64,000 nt of DNA from Pseudorhodobacter sp. PARRP1 (GTDB lineage Bacteria > Pseudomonadota > Alphaproteobacteria > Rhodobacterales > Rhodobacteraceae). The notes beneath the pieces were generated by a model. The model did not search any database and had not been told where the DNA came from. It was given only the letters and a program-made list of their open reading frames with translations. This document shows positions 42,202 through 51,731 of the stretch, in pieces; position 1 is the stretch's first letter, and each line of letters starts with the position of its first letter. The DNA is taken from assembly GCA_002256245.1 (NCBI GenBank), contig NKIU01000002.1, positions 124,001 to 188,000 on the forward strand. The letters run 5' to 3'. The translations under genes and the position numbers were made by a program.

Positions 42202-45123
42202 ATGCGGATTGCAGGCAAAGGGCTGGTGGATCGCAGCAAGCCGGTGAATTTCAAGTTTGACGGCAAGACCTATCAGGGCTTCAAGGGCGATACGGTGGCC
42301 TCGGCGCTGCTGGCGAATGGCGTGCGTCTGGTGGGGCGCAGTTTCAAATATCACCGCCCGCGTGGGGTTCTGACAGCGGGTTCGGAAGAACCCAACGCGA
42401 TGATCGAGGTGATCGGGGCCGCCAACCAGACGCCGAACGTCCGCGCCACCATGCAAGAGATTTTCGAGGGGCTGAACGCCCGCAGCCAGAACCGCTGGCC
42501 AAGTCTGCGGTTCGATGTGATGGCGGTGAACGACATGATCTCGCCGTTCCTGTCGGCGGGGTTTTACTACAAAACCTTCATGTGGCCGCGCGCGTTTTGG
42601 GAGGCGATTTACGAGCCGATCATTCGCCGTGCGGCGGGGCTTGGCAGTCTGTCGGGCAAGCATGACGAAGGCCATTATGAGAAAGCCTTTGCGTTTTGCG
42701 ATCTGCTGGTGATCGGCGCGGGGCCTGCGGGTCTGATGGCTGCGTTGGAGGCAGGGCGGGCCGGGGCGGATGTGATCTTGTGCGAGGAAGATCGCCTGTT
42801 GGGCGGTCGCTTGCTGTCGGATGATCTGATGCTTGATGGCAAGCCCGCCGCGGAATGGCTGGCGGCGGTGGAGGCCGAGTTGAAGGCGCTGCCGAACGTG
42901 CGGATCATGCCGCGCACCACGGTGACGGGGGCCTATGACAGCGGCCAGTTCTCGGCGCTTGAACGGGTGGGCCTGCACAAAGGCCCGCGCCCGGATCTGC
43001 CGCGTGAGTGTTTCTGGCGGATTACGGCTGCAAAAACCGTGCTGGCGGCGGGGGCGCTGGAACGCTCGATCGCCTTCCCGATGAACGACCGGCCGGGGAT
43101 CATGCTGGCGAGCGCCGTGCAGACGTACCTTCACAAGTTCGGCGTGGTGCCGGGCAAGCGCGTGACGGTTTTTGCCAACAACGACGGCGCGCGCAACGTG
43201 GCGCGGCAGTTGATCGCGGCGGGCGTGACGGTGGCGGCGATTTTGGACAGCCGCGCCGATGCCAGTGCTGTGGAAGATTGCCCGGTGTATCTGGGCGCGC
43301 AGGTGACCGATACCAAGGGCCGCCACGGCTTGCGGATGATCTCAGGCACCCATGTCGGCGGCGAGTTTGCGCTGGAAACCGACCTTTTGGCGGTATCGGG
43401 CGGCTGGAACCCGACGCTGCACATCACCTGCCATCTGAACGGGCGACCCCGGTGGGAGGCGTCTTTGGCGGCCTTCGTGCCCTTGGCCGATGCGGTGCCG
43501 CATTTGCAGGCGGCGGGTGCCTGCAATGGCGTGTTTGACACTTTGGGTTGCCTGAGCGAGGGCCAGGCCGCTGCTCAGGCCGCCTTGCGCGCGCTGAATA
43601 TGGCGGCGGCGGATGCGGCTTTGCCCAAGGCCGAAGGCTTGCCCTATGTGATCGCGCCGTTGTGGCAAGTGGCGGGCGCGGGGCGGGCTTGGCTTGATTT
43701 TGCCAATGATGTGACCACCAAGGATGTGAAGCTGGCAGCCCAAGAGGGCTATAAATCCGTCGAGCATATGAAGCGTTACACCACGCAAGGCATGGCGCCG
43801 GATCAGGGCAAGAACTCGAATGTGGGCGCTTTGGCGGTGCTGGCCGATACCACCGGGCGGGGGATACCCGAGACGGGAACGACGACGTTCCGGCCACCGT
43901 TCATTCCCACGTCGATTGCTGCGATGGGGGCGGGAGGCCGGGGTGCTGGCTTTGCGCCGCAGCGCTTCCTGACCTCGGATCAGGCCAGCCGCGACCGGGG
44001 CGCGCCGATGATCGAGGCGGGGTTGTGGTATCGCCCCAGCTATTTCCCGAAGCCGGGGGAGACGACGTGGCTCGAGTCGTGCAACCGTGAAATCGGCTAT
44101 GTCCGGGGCGCGGTGGGGGTCTGCGATGTGTCCACCCTTGGCAAGATCGACATTCAGGGCCGCGACGCCGCGCGGTTCCTCGATCTGGTTTATACCAGCA
44201 TGTTCAGCACCTTGGCGGTCGGTCGGGTGCGCTATGGCCTGATGCTGCGGGCGGATGGCTATGTGCTGGACGATGGCACCACGGCGCGGTTGGGTGAAAA
44301 CCACTATCTGATGACCACCACCACGGCGGCGGCGGGCTTGGTGATGCGGCACTTAGATTTCGTGCATCAAAGCGAATGTGCCGATTGGGATGTGCGGTTT
44401 ATCTCTGTCACTGAAAGCTGGGCGCAGTTTGCCGTGGCGGGGCCAAAGGCGCGCGCGCTGCTGAACGGTTATCTCGATCAGCCGCTGGGCGATTTTCCGT
44501 TCATGGCGGCCGGCAATGTCTCGGTCGGAGGTGTTTCGGCGCGGCTGTTCCGCATCAGCTTTTCGGGCGAGGAAGGCTATGAGATTGCGGTGCCGACGCG
44601 CTATGGCGAGGCCTTGTTCCGTGACCTTGTGGCGCGGGCCGAAACCATGGGCGGCGGGCCTTACGGGATGGAAGCGCTGAATGTGCTGCGGATTGAGAAG
44701 GGCCTGATCACCCATGCCGAAATTCACGGACGGGTGACGGCGTTTGATATCGGCGCGCAGAAGATGATCTCGACCAAGAAAGACTGCATCGGCAAGCTGG
44801 CGGCGACCCGTCCGGGCCTGCTGGGGCCAGAGCGTGAGCAGATGGTGGGGCTAAAGCCGTTGGCCGCCGAAAAGATCACCTCGGGCGCGCATTTGTTCGT
44901 GCCGGGGGCCGATCTGACGCGGGTTAATAGTCAGGGCTATCTGACCTCGGTCGGCTATTCGCCGATGTTTGACCGTGATCTGGCCTTGGGCTTTCTGGTG
45001 AACGGTCGCGCCCGGCATGGCGAGACGGTGCGGGTGGTGGACCGTTTGCGTGGCATCGACGTGCTGGCCGAGGTTTGCGATCCGGTGTTCCACGACAAGG
45101 ATGGGGAGAAGTTGCGTGGCTGA
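42202..45123 (+). CDS. soxA: Sarcosine oxidase alpha subunit
   Basis: 973 residues from ATG 42202; the frame is open upstream to 42154 but that lies inside soxD. Domain order is standard: N-terminal ferredoxin-like fold (FKFDGKTYQGFKGDTVASA), FAD/NAD Rossmann (LLVIGAGPAGLMAALEAG, about residues 170-190), and C-terminal glycine-cleavage T-protein-like domain (about 600-970) that binds tetrahydrofolate and takes up the methyl carbon. Its end overlaps soxG by 8 bases. Confidence 0.96.
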   Translation: MRIAGKGLVDRSKPVNFKFDGKTYQGFKGDTVASALLANGVRLVGRSFKYHRPRGVLTAGSEEPNAMIEVIGAANQTPNVRATMQEIFEGLNARSQNRWPSLRFDVMAVNDMISPFLSAGFYYKTFMWPRAFWEAIYEPIIRRAAGLGSLSGKHDEGHYEKAFAFCDLLVIGAGPAGLMAALEAGRAGADVILCEEDRLLGGRLLSDDLMLDGKPAAEWLAAVEAELKALPNVRIMPRTTVTGAYDSGQFSALERVGLHKGPRPDLPRECFWRITAAKTVLAAGALERSIAFPMNDRPGIMLASAVQTYLHKFGVVPGKRVTVFANNDGARNVARQLIAAGVTVAAILDSRADASAVEDCPVYLGAQVTDTKGRHGLRMISGTHVGGEFALETDLLAVSGGWNPTLHITCHLNGRPRWEASLAAFVPLADAVPHLQAAGACNGVFDTLGCLSEGQAAAQAALRALNMAAADAALPKAEGLPYVIAPLWQVAGAGRAWLDFANDVTTKDVKLAAQEGYKSVEHMKRYTTQGMAPDQGKNSNVGALAVLADTTGRGIPETGTTTFRPPFIPTSIAAMGAGGRGAGFAPQRFLTSDQASRDRGAPMIEAGLWYRPSYFPKPGETTWLESCNREIGYVRGAVGVCDVSTLGKIDIQGRDAARFLDLVYTSMFSTLAVGRVRYGLMLRADGYVLDDGTTARLGENHYLMTTTTAAAGLVMRHLDFVHQSECADWDVRFISVTESWAQFAVAGPKARALLNGYLDQPLGDFPFMAAGNVSVGGVSARLFRISFSGEEGYEIAVPTRYGEALFRDLVARAETMGGGPYGMEALNVLRIEKGLITHAEIHGRVTAFDIGAQKMISTKKDCIGKLAATRPGLLGPEREQMVGLKPLAAEKITSGAHLFVPGADLTRVNSQGYLTSVGYSPMFDRDLALGFLVNGRARHGETVRVVDRLRGIDVLAEVCDPVFHDKDGEKLRG

Positions 45124-45646
45124 ACTGATCGCAAAAACCGCCCTTGCGGGGAAGAAACTGGTCGTGGCGGGCACCACTTTGGCCGAGGTGGATCATGGCG
45201 CTGTCACCTCGATCGCGCCCTTTCCGGGGCAGACCGGGGCTGTCAGCGCGGCCTTGGGCTTTGACTTTCCGGCGGTGAACAGCTTTGCTGAGCACGGCGC
45301 TGCAATGATCGTGTGGTCGGGGCGCGAGCAGGCGTTTCTGATCGGCGCAGAATGTCCCGATCTGTCGGGGCTTGCGGCGGTGACAGATCAGTCGGGCGGC
45401 TGGGTCAGCCTGTCGTTGCAGGGGCCTTTGGCGGTGGACGCGTTGGCGCGCTATGTGCCGATGGATTTGCGGCTGAGCGCGTTTCCGGTGGGGCAGGCGG
45501 CGCGGACGCCGCTTTATCATATGTCGATGGTGCTGGTGCGGTTGGCCGAGGACAGCTTCCGGCTGATGCTGTTCCGCTCGATGGCGCAGACGGCGTGGCA
45601 TGAGATCGAGGTGGCGCTGAAAACCCTCGCGGCGCGGGCGGCCTGA
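45116..45646 (+). CDS. soxG: Sarcosine oxidase gamma subunit
   Basis: 176 residues from GTG 45116, with GGGGAG about 8 bases upstream, inside the soxA end. The T-protein-like fold (LQGPLAVDALARYVPMDL, PLYHMSMVLVRLAEDSFRL) is that of gamma subunits, which complete the folate-binding part. The next gene begins on its last base (TGATG), so the M20 gene is part of the operon. Confidence 0.9.
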   Translation: MAELIAKTALAGKKLVVAGTTLAEVDHGAVTSIAPFPGQTGAVSAALGFDFPAVNSFAEHGAAMIVWSGREQAFLIGAECPDLSGLAAVTDQSGGWVSLSLQGPLAVDALARYVPMDLRLSAFPVGQAARTPLYHMSMVLVRLAEDSFRLMLFRSMAQTAWHEIEVALKTLAARAA

Positions 45647-46794
45647 TGCTTTCGGCGCAGGATTTGGCCGGGCTGACGGCGTTCCGGCAAGACCTGCACC
45701 GCTACCCCGAGGTTTCGCGGGCCGAGGCAGCGACAGCGGGGCGGATCGTGCAAGCCTTGGCGGCACTTCACCCCGATCAGGTGGTGACGGGTTTTGGCGG
45801 GCATGGCGTGGCTGCGGTGTTCAATGGCGGCGCGGATGGCCCGACGGTGATGTTCCGCGCCGAGTTGGATGCGCTGCCGATTGAGGAGTTATCCGAGGCC
45901 GCCCATCGCTCCACCATTGCCGGCAAGGGGCATCTGTGTGGGCATGACGGGCATATGACGCTGCTCATGGGCCTTGGCCAGTTGATCGCGCGGGCGCGGC
46001 CTGCGCGCGGGCGGGTGGTGCTGATGTTTCAGCCTGCCGAGGAGGATGGATCAGGCGCGGCTGCGGTGGTGGCCGATCCGCGCTTTGCAAGCCTGCGGCC
46101 CGATTGGGCGTTTGCGATCCACAACATGCCGGGGCTGCCGCTGGGCCATTCCAGCCTGAAGGCGGGGGCGGTGAACTGTGCGAGCCAAGGGTTGAAGATC
46201 ATCCTGAGCGGCAAGACCGCCCATGCCTCGTTGCCCGAAACCGGGCTGTCGCCTGCGCTGGCGCTGGCGCGGTTGATCCCGGCGATTGCGGGCTTGGGGC
46301 AGGGCGGGGCGCTGGGGGCGGGCTATCGGCTGGTTACGATCACCCATGCAAGGCTGGGCGAGGCGGCCTTCGGGATTGCCCCCGGCGCGGCGGAGGTGTG
46401 GGCCACCTTGCGCACCATGGCGGACGATCAGATGGCGGCGCTGCGGGCGGCGGCGATGGATATAGCGCGGGCCGAGGCTGCGGCGCAGGGTTTGGGGATT
46501 CGGTTCGAGCATCACGATGATTTCGCGGCTTCGGTCAATGATGCGCAGGCGGTGGGGGTGTTGGGGCGGGCGCTGGCGACGCTGGCGATGCCCTTTGATG
46601 AGGGTGATTTGCCGATGCGGGCGTCTGAGGATTTCGGGCGGTTCGGGCAGGCGGGCACGCGGTCGGCGATGCTGTTTCTGGGCGCGGGGGAGGGGCATCC
46701 GGCCCTGCATAACCCGGACTATGATTTTCCCGATGCGCTGATCGGGCCGGGGGTGGCGGTTTTCCATCAGGTGATGCGCAATTTGTTGGGCTGA
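45646..46794 (+). CDS. M20 family amidohydrolase coupled to sarcosine oxidase operon
   Basis: 382 residues; M20D-type aminoacylase/hippurate hydrolase fold. Metal site: DLHRYPEVS, ELDALPIEE, LCGHDGHMT (His, Asp, His) and the catalytic Glu of FQPAEEDGSGA. These enzymes cleave N-acyl amino acids or peptides. The start overlaps the soxG stop by one base. The usual sox partners (folate enzymes) are absent, so this hydrolase may supply an N-methyl substrate or clear a side product; that role is inference. A hairpin lies at its stop. Confidence 0.9.
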   Translation: MLSAQDLAGLTAFRQDLHRYPEVSRAEAATAGRIVQALAALHPDQVVTGFGGHGVAAVFNGGADGPTVMFRAELDALPIEELSEAAHRSTIAGKGHLCGHDGHMTLLMGLGQLIARARPARGRVVLMFQPAEEDGSGAAAVVADPRFASLRPDWAFAIHNMPGLPLGHSSLKAGAVNCASQGLKIILSGKTAHASLPETGLSPALALARLIPAIAGLGQGGALGAGYRLVTITHARLGEAAFGIAPGAAEVWATLRTMADDQMAALRAAAMDIARAEAAAQGLGIRFEHHDDFAASVNDAQAVGVLGRALATLAMPFDEGDLPMRASEDFGRFGQAGTRSAMLFLGAGEGHPALHNPDYDFPDALIGPGVAVFHQVMRNLLG

Positions 46795-46828
46795 GGGCTG
46801 GTCCCGCGTTGGGACCAAAAATCAGCCC
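46788..46828 (+). other. Two-stem hairpin at the M20 gene stop
   Basis: Outer stem GGGCTGA (46788-46794)/TCAGCCC (46822-46828) and inner stem TGGTCCC (46799-46805)/GGGACCA (46811-46817), loop GCGTT. A-rich bulge instead of a T-run, so termination is uncertain. Confidence 0.65.
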
Positions 46829-46910
46829 ATATAGATCAAGCGGTTGCGGGATGGCGGTTAGACTTTGTTAACCTTGCTGCCAGCGCAGGCGCTTGCCTCT
46901 GGCGTCGGAA

Positions 46911-46943
46911 GCCTCCGGCGGGGATATTTGAGAACGGATGAAA
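46911..46943. repeat. Half copy of the dispersed repeat before dnaG
   Basis: GCCTCCGGCGGGGATATTT at 46911-46929 followed by a tail ending in GGATGAAA, matching the right arm of 40516-40547. 54 bases before dnaG. Confidence 0.8.
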
Positions 46944-46996
46944 TGCCTGTCGCGCGCCACTGGACAGCGGGGGTGGGTGGGCTGATATAACGGGGC

Positions 46997-48970
46997 ATGA
47001 GTCTGCCTCCCGGTTTCCTTGACGAACTGCGCACCCGCGTCTCGCTGTCCTCGGTTGTGGGCAGGAAAGTCACGTGGGATCTGCGCAAATCCAACCAGGG
47101 CAAGGGCGACATGTGGGCGCCGTGCCCGTTCCATCAGGAAAAATCGGCCAGCTTCCATGTCGATGACCGCAAGGGGTTTTACTATTGCTTTGGCTGCCAT
47201 GCCAAAGGCGATGCGCTGACGTTTATCAAGGAAACCGACAACCTTGGCTTCATGGAAGCGGTCGAGGTTTTGGCGCGCGAAGCCGGGATGCCGATGCCTG
47301 CGCGTGACCCACGTGCGGCACAGGTGGCGGATCGGCGCAGCCAGTTGGCCGAGGTGATGGAAGAGGCGGTGAAGTGGTTTCGGCTGCAACTGCGCACCTC
47401 GGCGGCATCCGATGCGCGGGCCTATCTGGCCAAGCGCGGGCTTTCGGTTGAGGCGCAGGAGCGGTGGGAGATCGGCTTTGCGCCGGATGCGCGGCAGGGG
47501 CTGTATCAGGCGCTGCGGCAAAAGGGCGTGGCGGATGATCTGATCGTGGCATCGGGTGTTTGCGCAAAGCCTGATGATGGCGGCGCGCCTTATGACCGCT
47601 TTCGCGGGCGGATTATTTTTCCGATCCGCGATGGGCGGGGTAGGGCGATTTCGCTGGGTGGGCGGGCGATGGACCCAAACGCGCGGGCGAAATATCTGAA
47701 CGGGCCAGAGACGGAGTTGTTCGACAAGGGCCGCAATCTGTTCAACCATGCGCCGGCGCGTGAGGCTTCTGGCAAGGGTGCGGCACTGATCGTGGCCGAA
47801 GGCTATATGGACGTGATTGCGCTGTCGGAGGCGGGGTTCAAAGCCTCGGTCGCACCGTTGGGCACGGCGGTGACGGAAGATCAGTTGCGGCTGATGTGGC
47901 GGATTTCGGACGAGCCGATTATCGCGCTGGATGGCGACACGGCGGGGATCAGGGCGGCATTGCGGGTGATTGATCTGGCGCTGCCGCTGCTGGAGGCGGG
48001 TAAAGGTTTGCGCTTTGCGGTGATGCCGGGGGGGATGGACCCGGATGATCTGATCAAGGCGCAGGGGGCGGGTGCGATGAAGGCGGTGCTGGACGGCGCG
48101 CTGCCGATGGTCAAGCTGCTGTGGAGCCGCGAGATTGAAGGCAAGACGTTTGACAGCCCCGAGCGCAAGGCGGCGTTGGACAAAAGCTTGCGCGCGCATC
48201 TTAAGCGGATCGCTGATCCGTCGATCCGCGCGCATTACGGTGAAGATATCAAGCAGTTGCGGATGGAATTGTTTGGCCAGCGTCCGCGCAGCGCAAAGCC
48301 GTTTCAGCCGGGTGCGGGGCGGGGCCGCAATCCGCGCTTTGTGCAGGATGGCCCGGTCACGCCGATGCCATCGACCAAAGGCTCGCTGCTGGCGACAGCG
48401 CCCGAGCGGGTCGAGGAAGTGCTGCGCGAGGCGGTTATTCTGGCCACGATGATCTTTCACCCCATGTTGATCCGGCGCTTTGAATCGACGCTGGAACGGA
48501 TTGATCTGATCGGCGAGGGGCACGGCGCGCTGCGCGATCAGTTGCTGCGCGGCGCTGATGCCGATGCGACGGCACTTTATGAACAAATTCAGACCCAAGC
48601 GCCCGCTGCCCTTGATGCCTTGCTGGCCCGCCCCCATGTTCAGATCGCACCGCCGGTAAGAAACCGCGCGGATCACGATCTTGCCGAGTTCTGCATTGCC
48701 GAAGGCTTTGCCCATCTGGAAGCCAGCCGCGGGGCCCGGCGCGAGATTGCCGAGGCCATGGAAGATATTGAGGGTCTGGCCGATGAGGGCCTGACCTGGC
48801 GTATCTCTCAGGCCAATGTTGCGCGGTTTTCGGCATTGGCTGGCCCGAAGGGCAAGACCGCCGAGGGTGTGCTCGCCAGCAATGGCGTGCAGATGGACAA
48901 GGAGGAATTGGAAGGTGCCCGCAGCTTGTGGGACAGCATCCAGTTCTCTAAGGACGCACCGAAGCGCTAG
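46997..48970 (+). CDS. dnaG: DNA primase
   Basis: 657 residues. CHC2 zinc finger near residues 43-68 (CPFHQEK ... CFGCHAKGD), then the TOPRIM/polymerase core (VAEGYMDVIALSE, LDGDTAGIRAAL) and a C-terminal helicase-interaction region with a linker (RPRSAKPFQPGAGRGRNPRF). Makes RNA primers at replication forks with DnaB. The start is ATG 46997. It precedes rpoD by 108 bases, the standard primase-sigma pairing, without rpsU nearby. Confidence 0.97.
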   Translation: MSLPPGFLDELRTRVSLSSVVGRKVTWDLRKSNQGKGDMWAPCPFHQEKSASFHVDDRKGFYYCFGCHAKGDALTFIKETDNLGFMEAVEVLAREAGMPMPARDPRAAQVADRRSQLAEVMEEAVKWFRLQLRTSAASDARAYLAKRGLSVEAQERWEIGFAPDARQGLYQALRQKGVADDLIVASGVCAKPDDGGAPYDRFRGRIIFPIRDGRGRAISLGGRAMDPNARAKYLNGPETELFDKGRNLFNHAPAREASGKGAALIVAEGYMDVIALSEAGFKASVAPLGTAVTEDQLRLMWRISDEPIIALDGDTAGIRAALRVIDLALPLLEAGKGLRFAVMPGGMDPDDLIKAQGAGAMKAVLDGALPMVKLLWSREIEGKTFDSPERKAALDKSLRAHLKRIADPSIRAHYGEDIKQLRMELFGQRPRSAKPFQPGAGRGRNPRFVQDGPVTPMPSTKGSLLATAPERVEEVLREAVILATMIFHPMLIRRFESTLERIDLIGEGHGALRDQLLRGADADATALYEQIQTQAPAALDALLARPHVQIAPPVRNRADHDLAEFCIAEGFAHLEASRGARREIAEAMEDIEGLADEGLTWRISQANVARFSALAGPKGKTAEGVLASNGVQMDKEELEGARSLWDSIQFSKDAPKR

Positions 48971-48986
48971 ATCGGGGAAATCTGAC

Positions 48987-49047
48987 TGATTCGGCTTTCC
49001 CCTGCCGTGATTCGCGCTATTGATTCGAATTGACGGACTCTGATTCG
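48987..49047. promoter_or_regulatory. Four TGATTCG repeats upstream of rpoD
   Basis: TGATTCG at 48987-48993, 49008-49014, 49021-49027 and 49041-49047, with intervals of 21, 13 and 20 bases, in the 108-base dnaG-rpoD gap. The third is part of a palindrome-like ATTCGAAT. A possible -35 TTGACG lies at 49030. May be a regulator array or a promoter region for rpoD. Confidence 0.45.
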
Positions 49048-49078
49048 CCGACACCACCCGTTTTGACCAGGAGCGCGC

Positions 49079-51073
49079 ATGGCCTCGAAAGACACCGACG
49101 ACGGCAAACCCGAAGCCGATGAGGCGGATGTTTCCCTTGATATGAGCCAGGCGGCCGTCAAGAAGATGATCGCCGACGCGCGCGAGCGGGGCTACATCAC
49201 CTACGAACAGCTCAATAATGTGATGCCGCCCGAGCAGGTGTCGTCCGAGCAGATCGAAGATGTGATGTCGATGCTGTCCGAGATGGGCATCAACGTCATT
49301 GAAGACGAGGATGTTGAGGAAGGCGAGGCGGTGGTGGGCGGCGATCTGGTGGAAACCGGATCGGGCGCGCGCGATGTGGCGGTTGTCACCACCACGACCG
49401 AGGCACTGGATCGCACCGACGATCCGGTGCGGATGTATCTGCGCGAGATGGGCAGCGTCGAGTTGCTGTCGCGCGAGGGCGAGATTGCGATTGCCAAGCG
49501 TATTGAGGCTGGTCGCAACACGATGATCGCCGGGCTTTGTGAAAGCCCGCTGACGTTTCAGGCGATAATCATCTGGCGCGACGAATTGTTGTCGGAAGAC
49601 ATTCTGCTGCGCGATGTGATTGACCTTGAGGCCACCTTCGGGCGGTCTTTGGATGGCGAGGAAGGTCTGGTTGGCGCGGATCTGGAGGGCGTCGATGTAG
49701 AGGCCGCTCCGCGCCGGGCAGGTGGCGATGAGCCGGAGCTGGATGCCGACGGCAACCCGCTGATGCGCTCGGACGATGATGACGAGGAAGACGACGGCAC
49801 CTCGATGTCGCTGGCTGCGATGGAAGCGGCGCTGAAGCCGAAGGTTTTGGAAACGCTGGACCTGATCGCGCGGGATTATTCCAAGCTGTCGGAAATGCAA
49901 GATTTGCGGATGTCGGCGACCTTGTCGGAGAAATCGCGGTTCTCGGCGAATGAAGAAACCGCGTATCAGAAATTGCGCAGTGAAATCGTGGTGTTGGTCA
50001 ATGAGTTGCATCTGCACAACAACCGGATTGAAGCGCTGATTGACCAGCTTTATGGCATCAACCGCAAGATCATGGCGATCAATTCCGGCATGGTGAAGCT
50101 GGCCGATGCGGCGCGGATTAACCGCCGTGAGTTCATCGACGAATATCAGGGCTACGAGCTGGACCCGAACTGGCTGGACAAGATGGCCGCCAAGTCGGGC
50201 CGGGGTTGGCAGGCGCTGATCGAGAAAAGCCGCGACAAGGTGGAAGACCTGCGCGCCGAGATGGCGCAGGTTGGCACTTATATCGGCGTCGATATCTCGG
50301 AATTCCGCCGGATTGTGAACCAGGTGCAGAAGGGCGAGAAAGAAGCCCGTCAGGCCAAAAAGGAAATGGTCGAGGCCAACCTGCGTCTGGTGATTTCGAT
50401 TGCGAAGAAATACACCAACCGCGGCTTGCAATTCCTTGATTTGATTCAGGAAGGCAACATCGGCCTGATGAAGGCGGTGGATAAATTCGAATATCGTCGG
50501 GGCTATAAGTTCAGCACCTATGCGACGTGGTGGATCCGGCAAGCGATCACGCGAAGCATCGCTGACCAAGCGCGCACCATCCGTATTCCGGTGCATATGA
50601 TCGAGACGATCAACAAGCTGGTGCGCACGGGTCGGCAGATGTTGCACGAGATTGGCCGCGAACCGACGCCGGAGGAATTGGCCGAAAAGCTACAAATGCC
50701 GCTGGAAAAGGTGCGCAAGGTGATGAAGATCGCCAAAGAGCCGATTTCCTTGGAAACCCCGATTGGCGACGAGGAAGACAGCCAGCTTGGCGACTTCATC
50801 GAGGACAAGAATGCGATCCTGCCGCTGGACAGCGCCATTCAGGAAAACCTGAAGGAAACCACCACCCGCGTTCTGGCCTCGCTTACCCCGCGCGAAGAAC
50901 GGGTGCTGCGGATGCGGTTTGGCATCGGCATGAACACCGATCACACGCTGGAAGAAGTCGGCCAGCAGTTCAGCGTGACGCGCGAACGTATCCGCCAGAT
51001 CGAGGCGAAGGCGCTGCGCAAGCTGAAACACCCGAGCCGCAGCCGCAAGTTGCGGTCGTTCCTGGACCAGTGA
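49079..51073 (+). CDS. rpoD: Primary RNA polymerase sigma factor (sigma-70)
   Basis: 664 residues, the housekeeping sigma factor. Region 1.1 at the N-terminus, a long acidic non-conserved insertion (DDDDEEDDG near residue 235), region 2 with [20 protein letters not shown] (-10 recognition), region 3 and region 4 with [20 protein letters not shown] (-35 recognition). The C-terminus is [14 protein letters not shown] 49079 is preceded by GGAGCGCGC. Followed by a strong terminator. Confidence 0.98.
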   Translation: MASKDTDDGKPEADEADVSLDMSQAAVKKMIADARERGYITYEQLNNVMPPEQVSSEQIEDVMSMLSEMGINVIEDEDVEEGEAVVGGDLVETGSGARDVAVVTTTTEALDRTDDPVRMYLREMGSVELLSREGEIAIAKRIEAGRNTMIAGLCESPLTFQAIIIWRDELLSEDILLRDVIDLEATFGRSLDGEEGLVGADLEGVDVEAAPRRAGGDEPELDADGNPLMRSDDDDEEDDGTSMSLAAMEAALKPKVLETLDLIARDYSKLSEMQDLRMSATLSEKSRFSANEETAYQKLRSEIVVLVNELHLHNNRIEALIDQLYGINRKIMAINSGMVKLADAARINRREFIDEYQGYELDPNWLDKMAAKSGRGWQALIEKSRDKVEDLRAEMAQVGTYIGVDISEFRRIVNQVQKGEKEARQAKKEMVEANLRLVISIAKKYTNRGLQFLDLIQEGNIGLMKAVDKFEYRRGYKFSTYATWWIRQAITRSIADQARTIRIPVHMIETINKLVRTGRQMLHEIGREPTPEELAEKLQMPLEKVRKVMKIAKEPISLETPIGDEEDSQLGDFIEDKNAILPLDSAIQENLKETTTRVLASLTPREERVLRMRFGIGMNTDHTLEEVGQQFSVTRERIRQIEAKALRKLKHPSRSRKLRSFLDQ

Positions 51074-51093
51074 CACCGCCTGGCTTCATCTTG

Positions 51094-51122
51094 AAAAGCG
51101 CGCCATGATCGGCGCGCTTTTT
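51094..51122 (+). terminator. Intrinsic terminator after rpoD
   Basis: Perfect 11-base stem AAAAGCGCGCC (51094-51104) and GGCGCGCTTTT (51111-51121), loop ATGATC, T-run to 51122. It begins 21 bases after the rpoD stop. A TTCATCTTG word of the dispersed repeat lies just before it. Confidence 0.92.
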
Positions 51123-51323
51123 CTATTGGCGCTGATGCTGGCGGGGGCCATGCAGGCCCCGGCTTGGGTGATCCTGCCATGTGCCGCCATGGTGGCGCTG
51201 ATCAGCCGGTTCATCCCGCTGATCGGTCGGCTTGGCTGGCTGGTCCGAGGCTTGTTCGCGCTGGGTCTGACGGCGATGGCCTACGGCTTTGGGGCGTCGC
51301 TGGGCGCGCGCCTGACCGGTTAG
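51105..51323 (+). CDS. Possible small membrane protein starting inside the terminator loop
   Basis: 72 residues with two hydrophobic segments (GALFLLALMLAGAMQAPAWV and WLVRGLFALGLTAMAYGFG). The ATG lies exactly in the loop of the rpoD terminator, with no ribosome site, so it would need read-through and a start in a structured region. The codon composition and hydrophobic pattern look protein-like; an internal start (ATG 51135) is possible. Uncertain gene. Confidence 0.35.
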   Translation: MIGALFLLALMLAGAMQAPAWVILPCAAMVALISRFIPLIGRLGWLVRGLFALGLTAMAYGFGASLGARLTG

Positions 51324-51335
51324 ACCTTGTCGGTG

Positions 51336-51731
51336 TCAGCCTTCGGCCGCGAAGATCACAAAACGGTTGATCACAAAGCTTGCGACGGCCGCGACGGCAG
51401 AGGTGAGCAGGAACAACCCGACATCCGGCCAGAACTGGTGCGAGACAAGCCGCGTGGTGACGAATGACACCGCGCTGAGGCTGGCGATCTGGGTCAGGGT
51501 GTAAAGCAAAAAGGCCGATCTGTGGGTTGTCTCGGCCCCGAAGGCAAAGTGTTTGTGCGACAGGAAGGCCAACGGGATACACAGCACATAGACTGCCACC
51601 GAGGTTGCAAAAGCCGGGGTTTGCGCAAAGCGGATCAGCCCGGCCGTCGCAAACGAATAGATCAGGCTGAAGCTGCCCCCAACCAGCAGAAATCGCAAAA
51701 AACTGCTGTCGGCCAGCGCGCGCCACGTCAT
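51336..51731 (-). CDS. GtrA-family flippase-like membrane protein
   Basis: 131 residues with four hydrophobic segments (FLRFLLVGGSFSLIYSFATA, SVAVYVLCIPLAFLSHKHFAF, YTLTQIASLSAVSFVTTRLV, VGLFLLTSAVAAVASFVINR), the GtrA pattern; the C-terminus NRFVIF is typical. GtrA proteins move undecaprenyl-linked glucose across the membrane for O-antigen or teichoic-acid modification. Overlaps the upstream GT-C gene by 4 bases; a GT2 gene is divergent, so a gtrABC-like set is present. Confidence 0.88.
   Translation of the reverse strand: MTWRALADSSFLRFLLVGGSFSLIYSFATAGLIRFAQTPAFATSVAVYVLCIPLAFLSHKHFAFGAETTHRSAFLLYTLTQIASLSAVSFVTTRLVSHQFWPDVGLFLLTSAVAAVASFVINRFVIFAAEG

Noticed and set aside
46868-50647. 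1259-residue minus-strand open frame
   Set aside because: Covers dnaG and rpoD on the other strand; low-complexity Arg/Gln/His composition and no motif.
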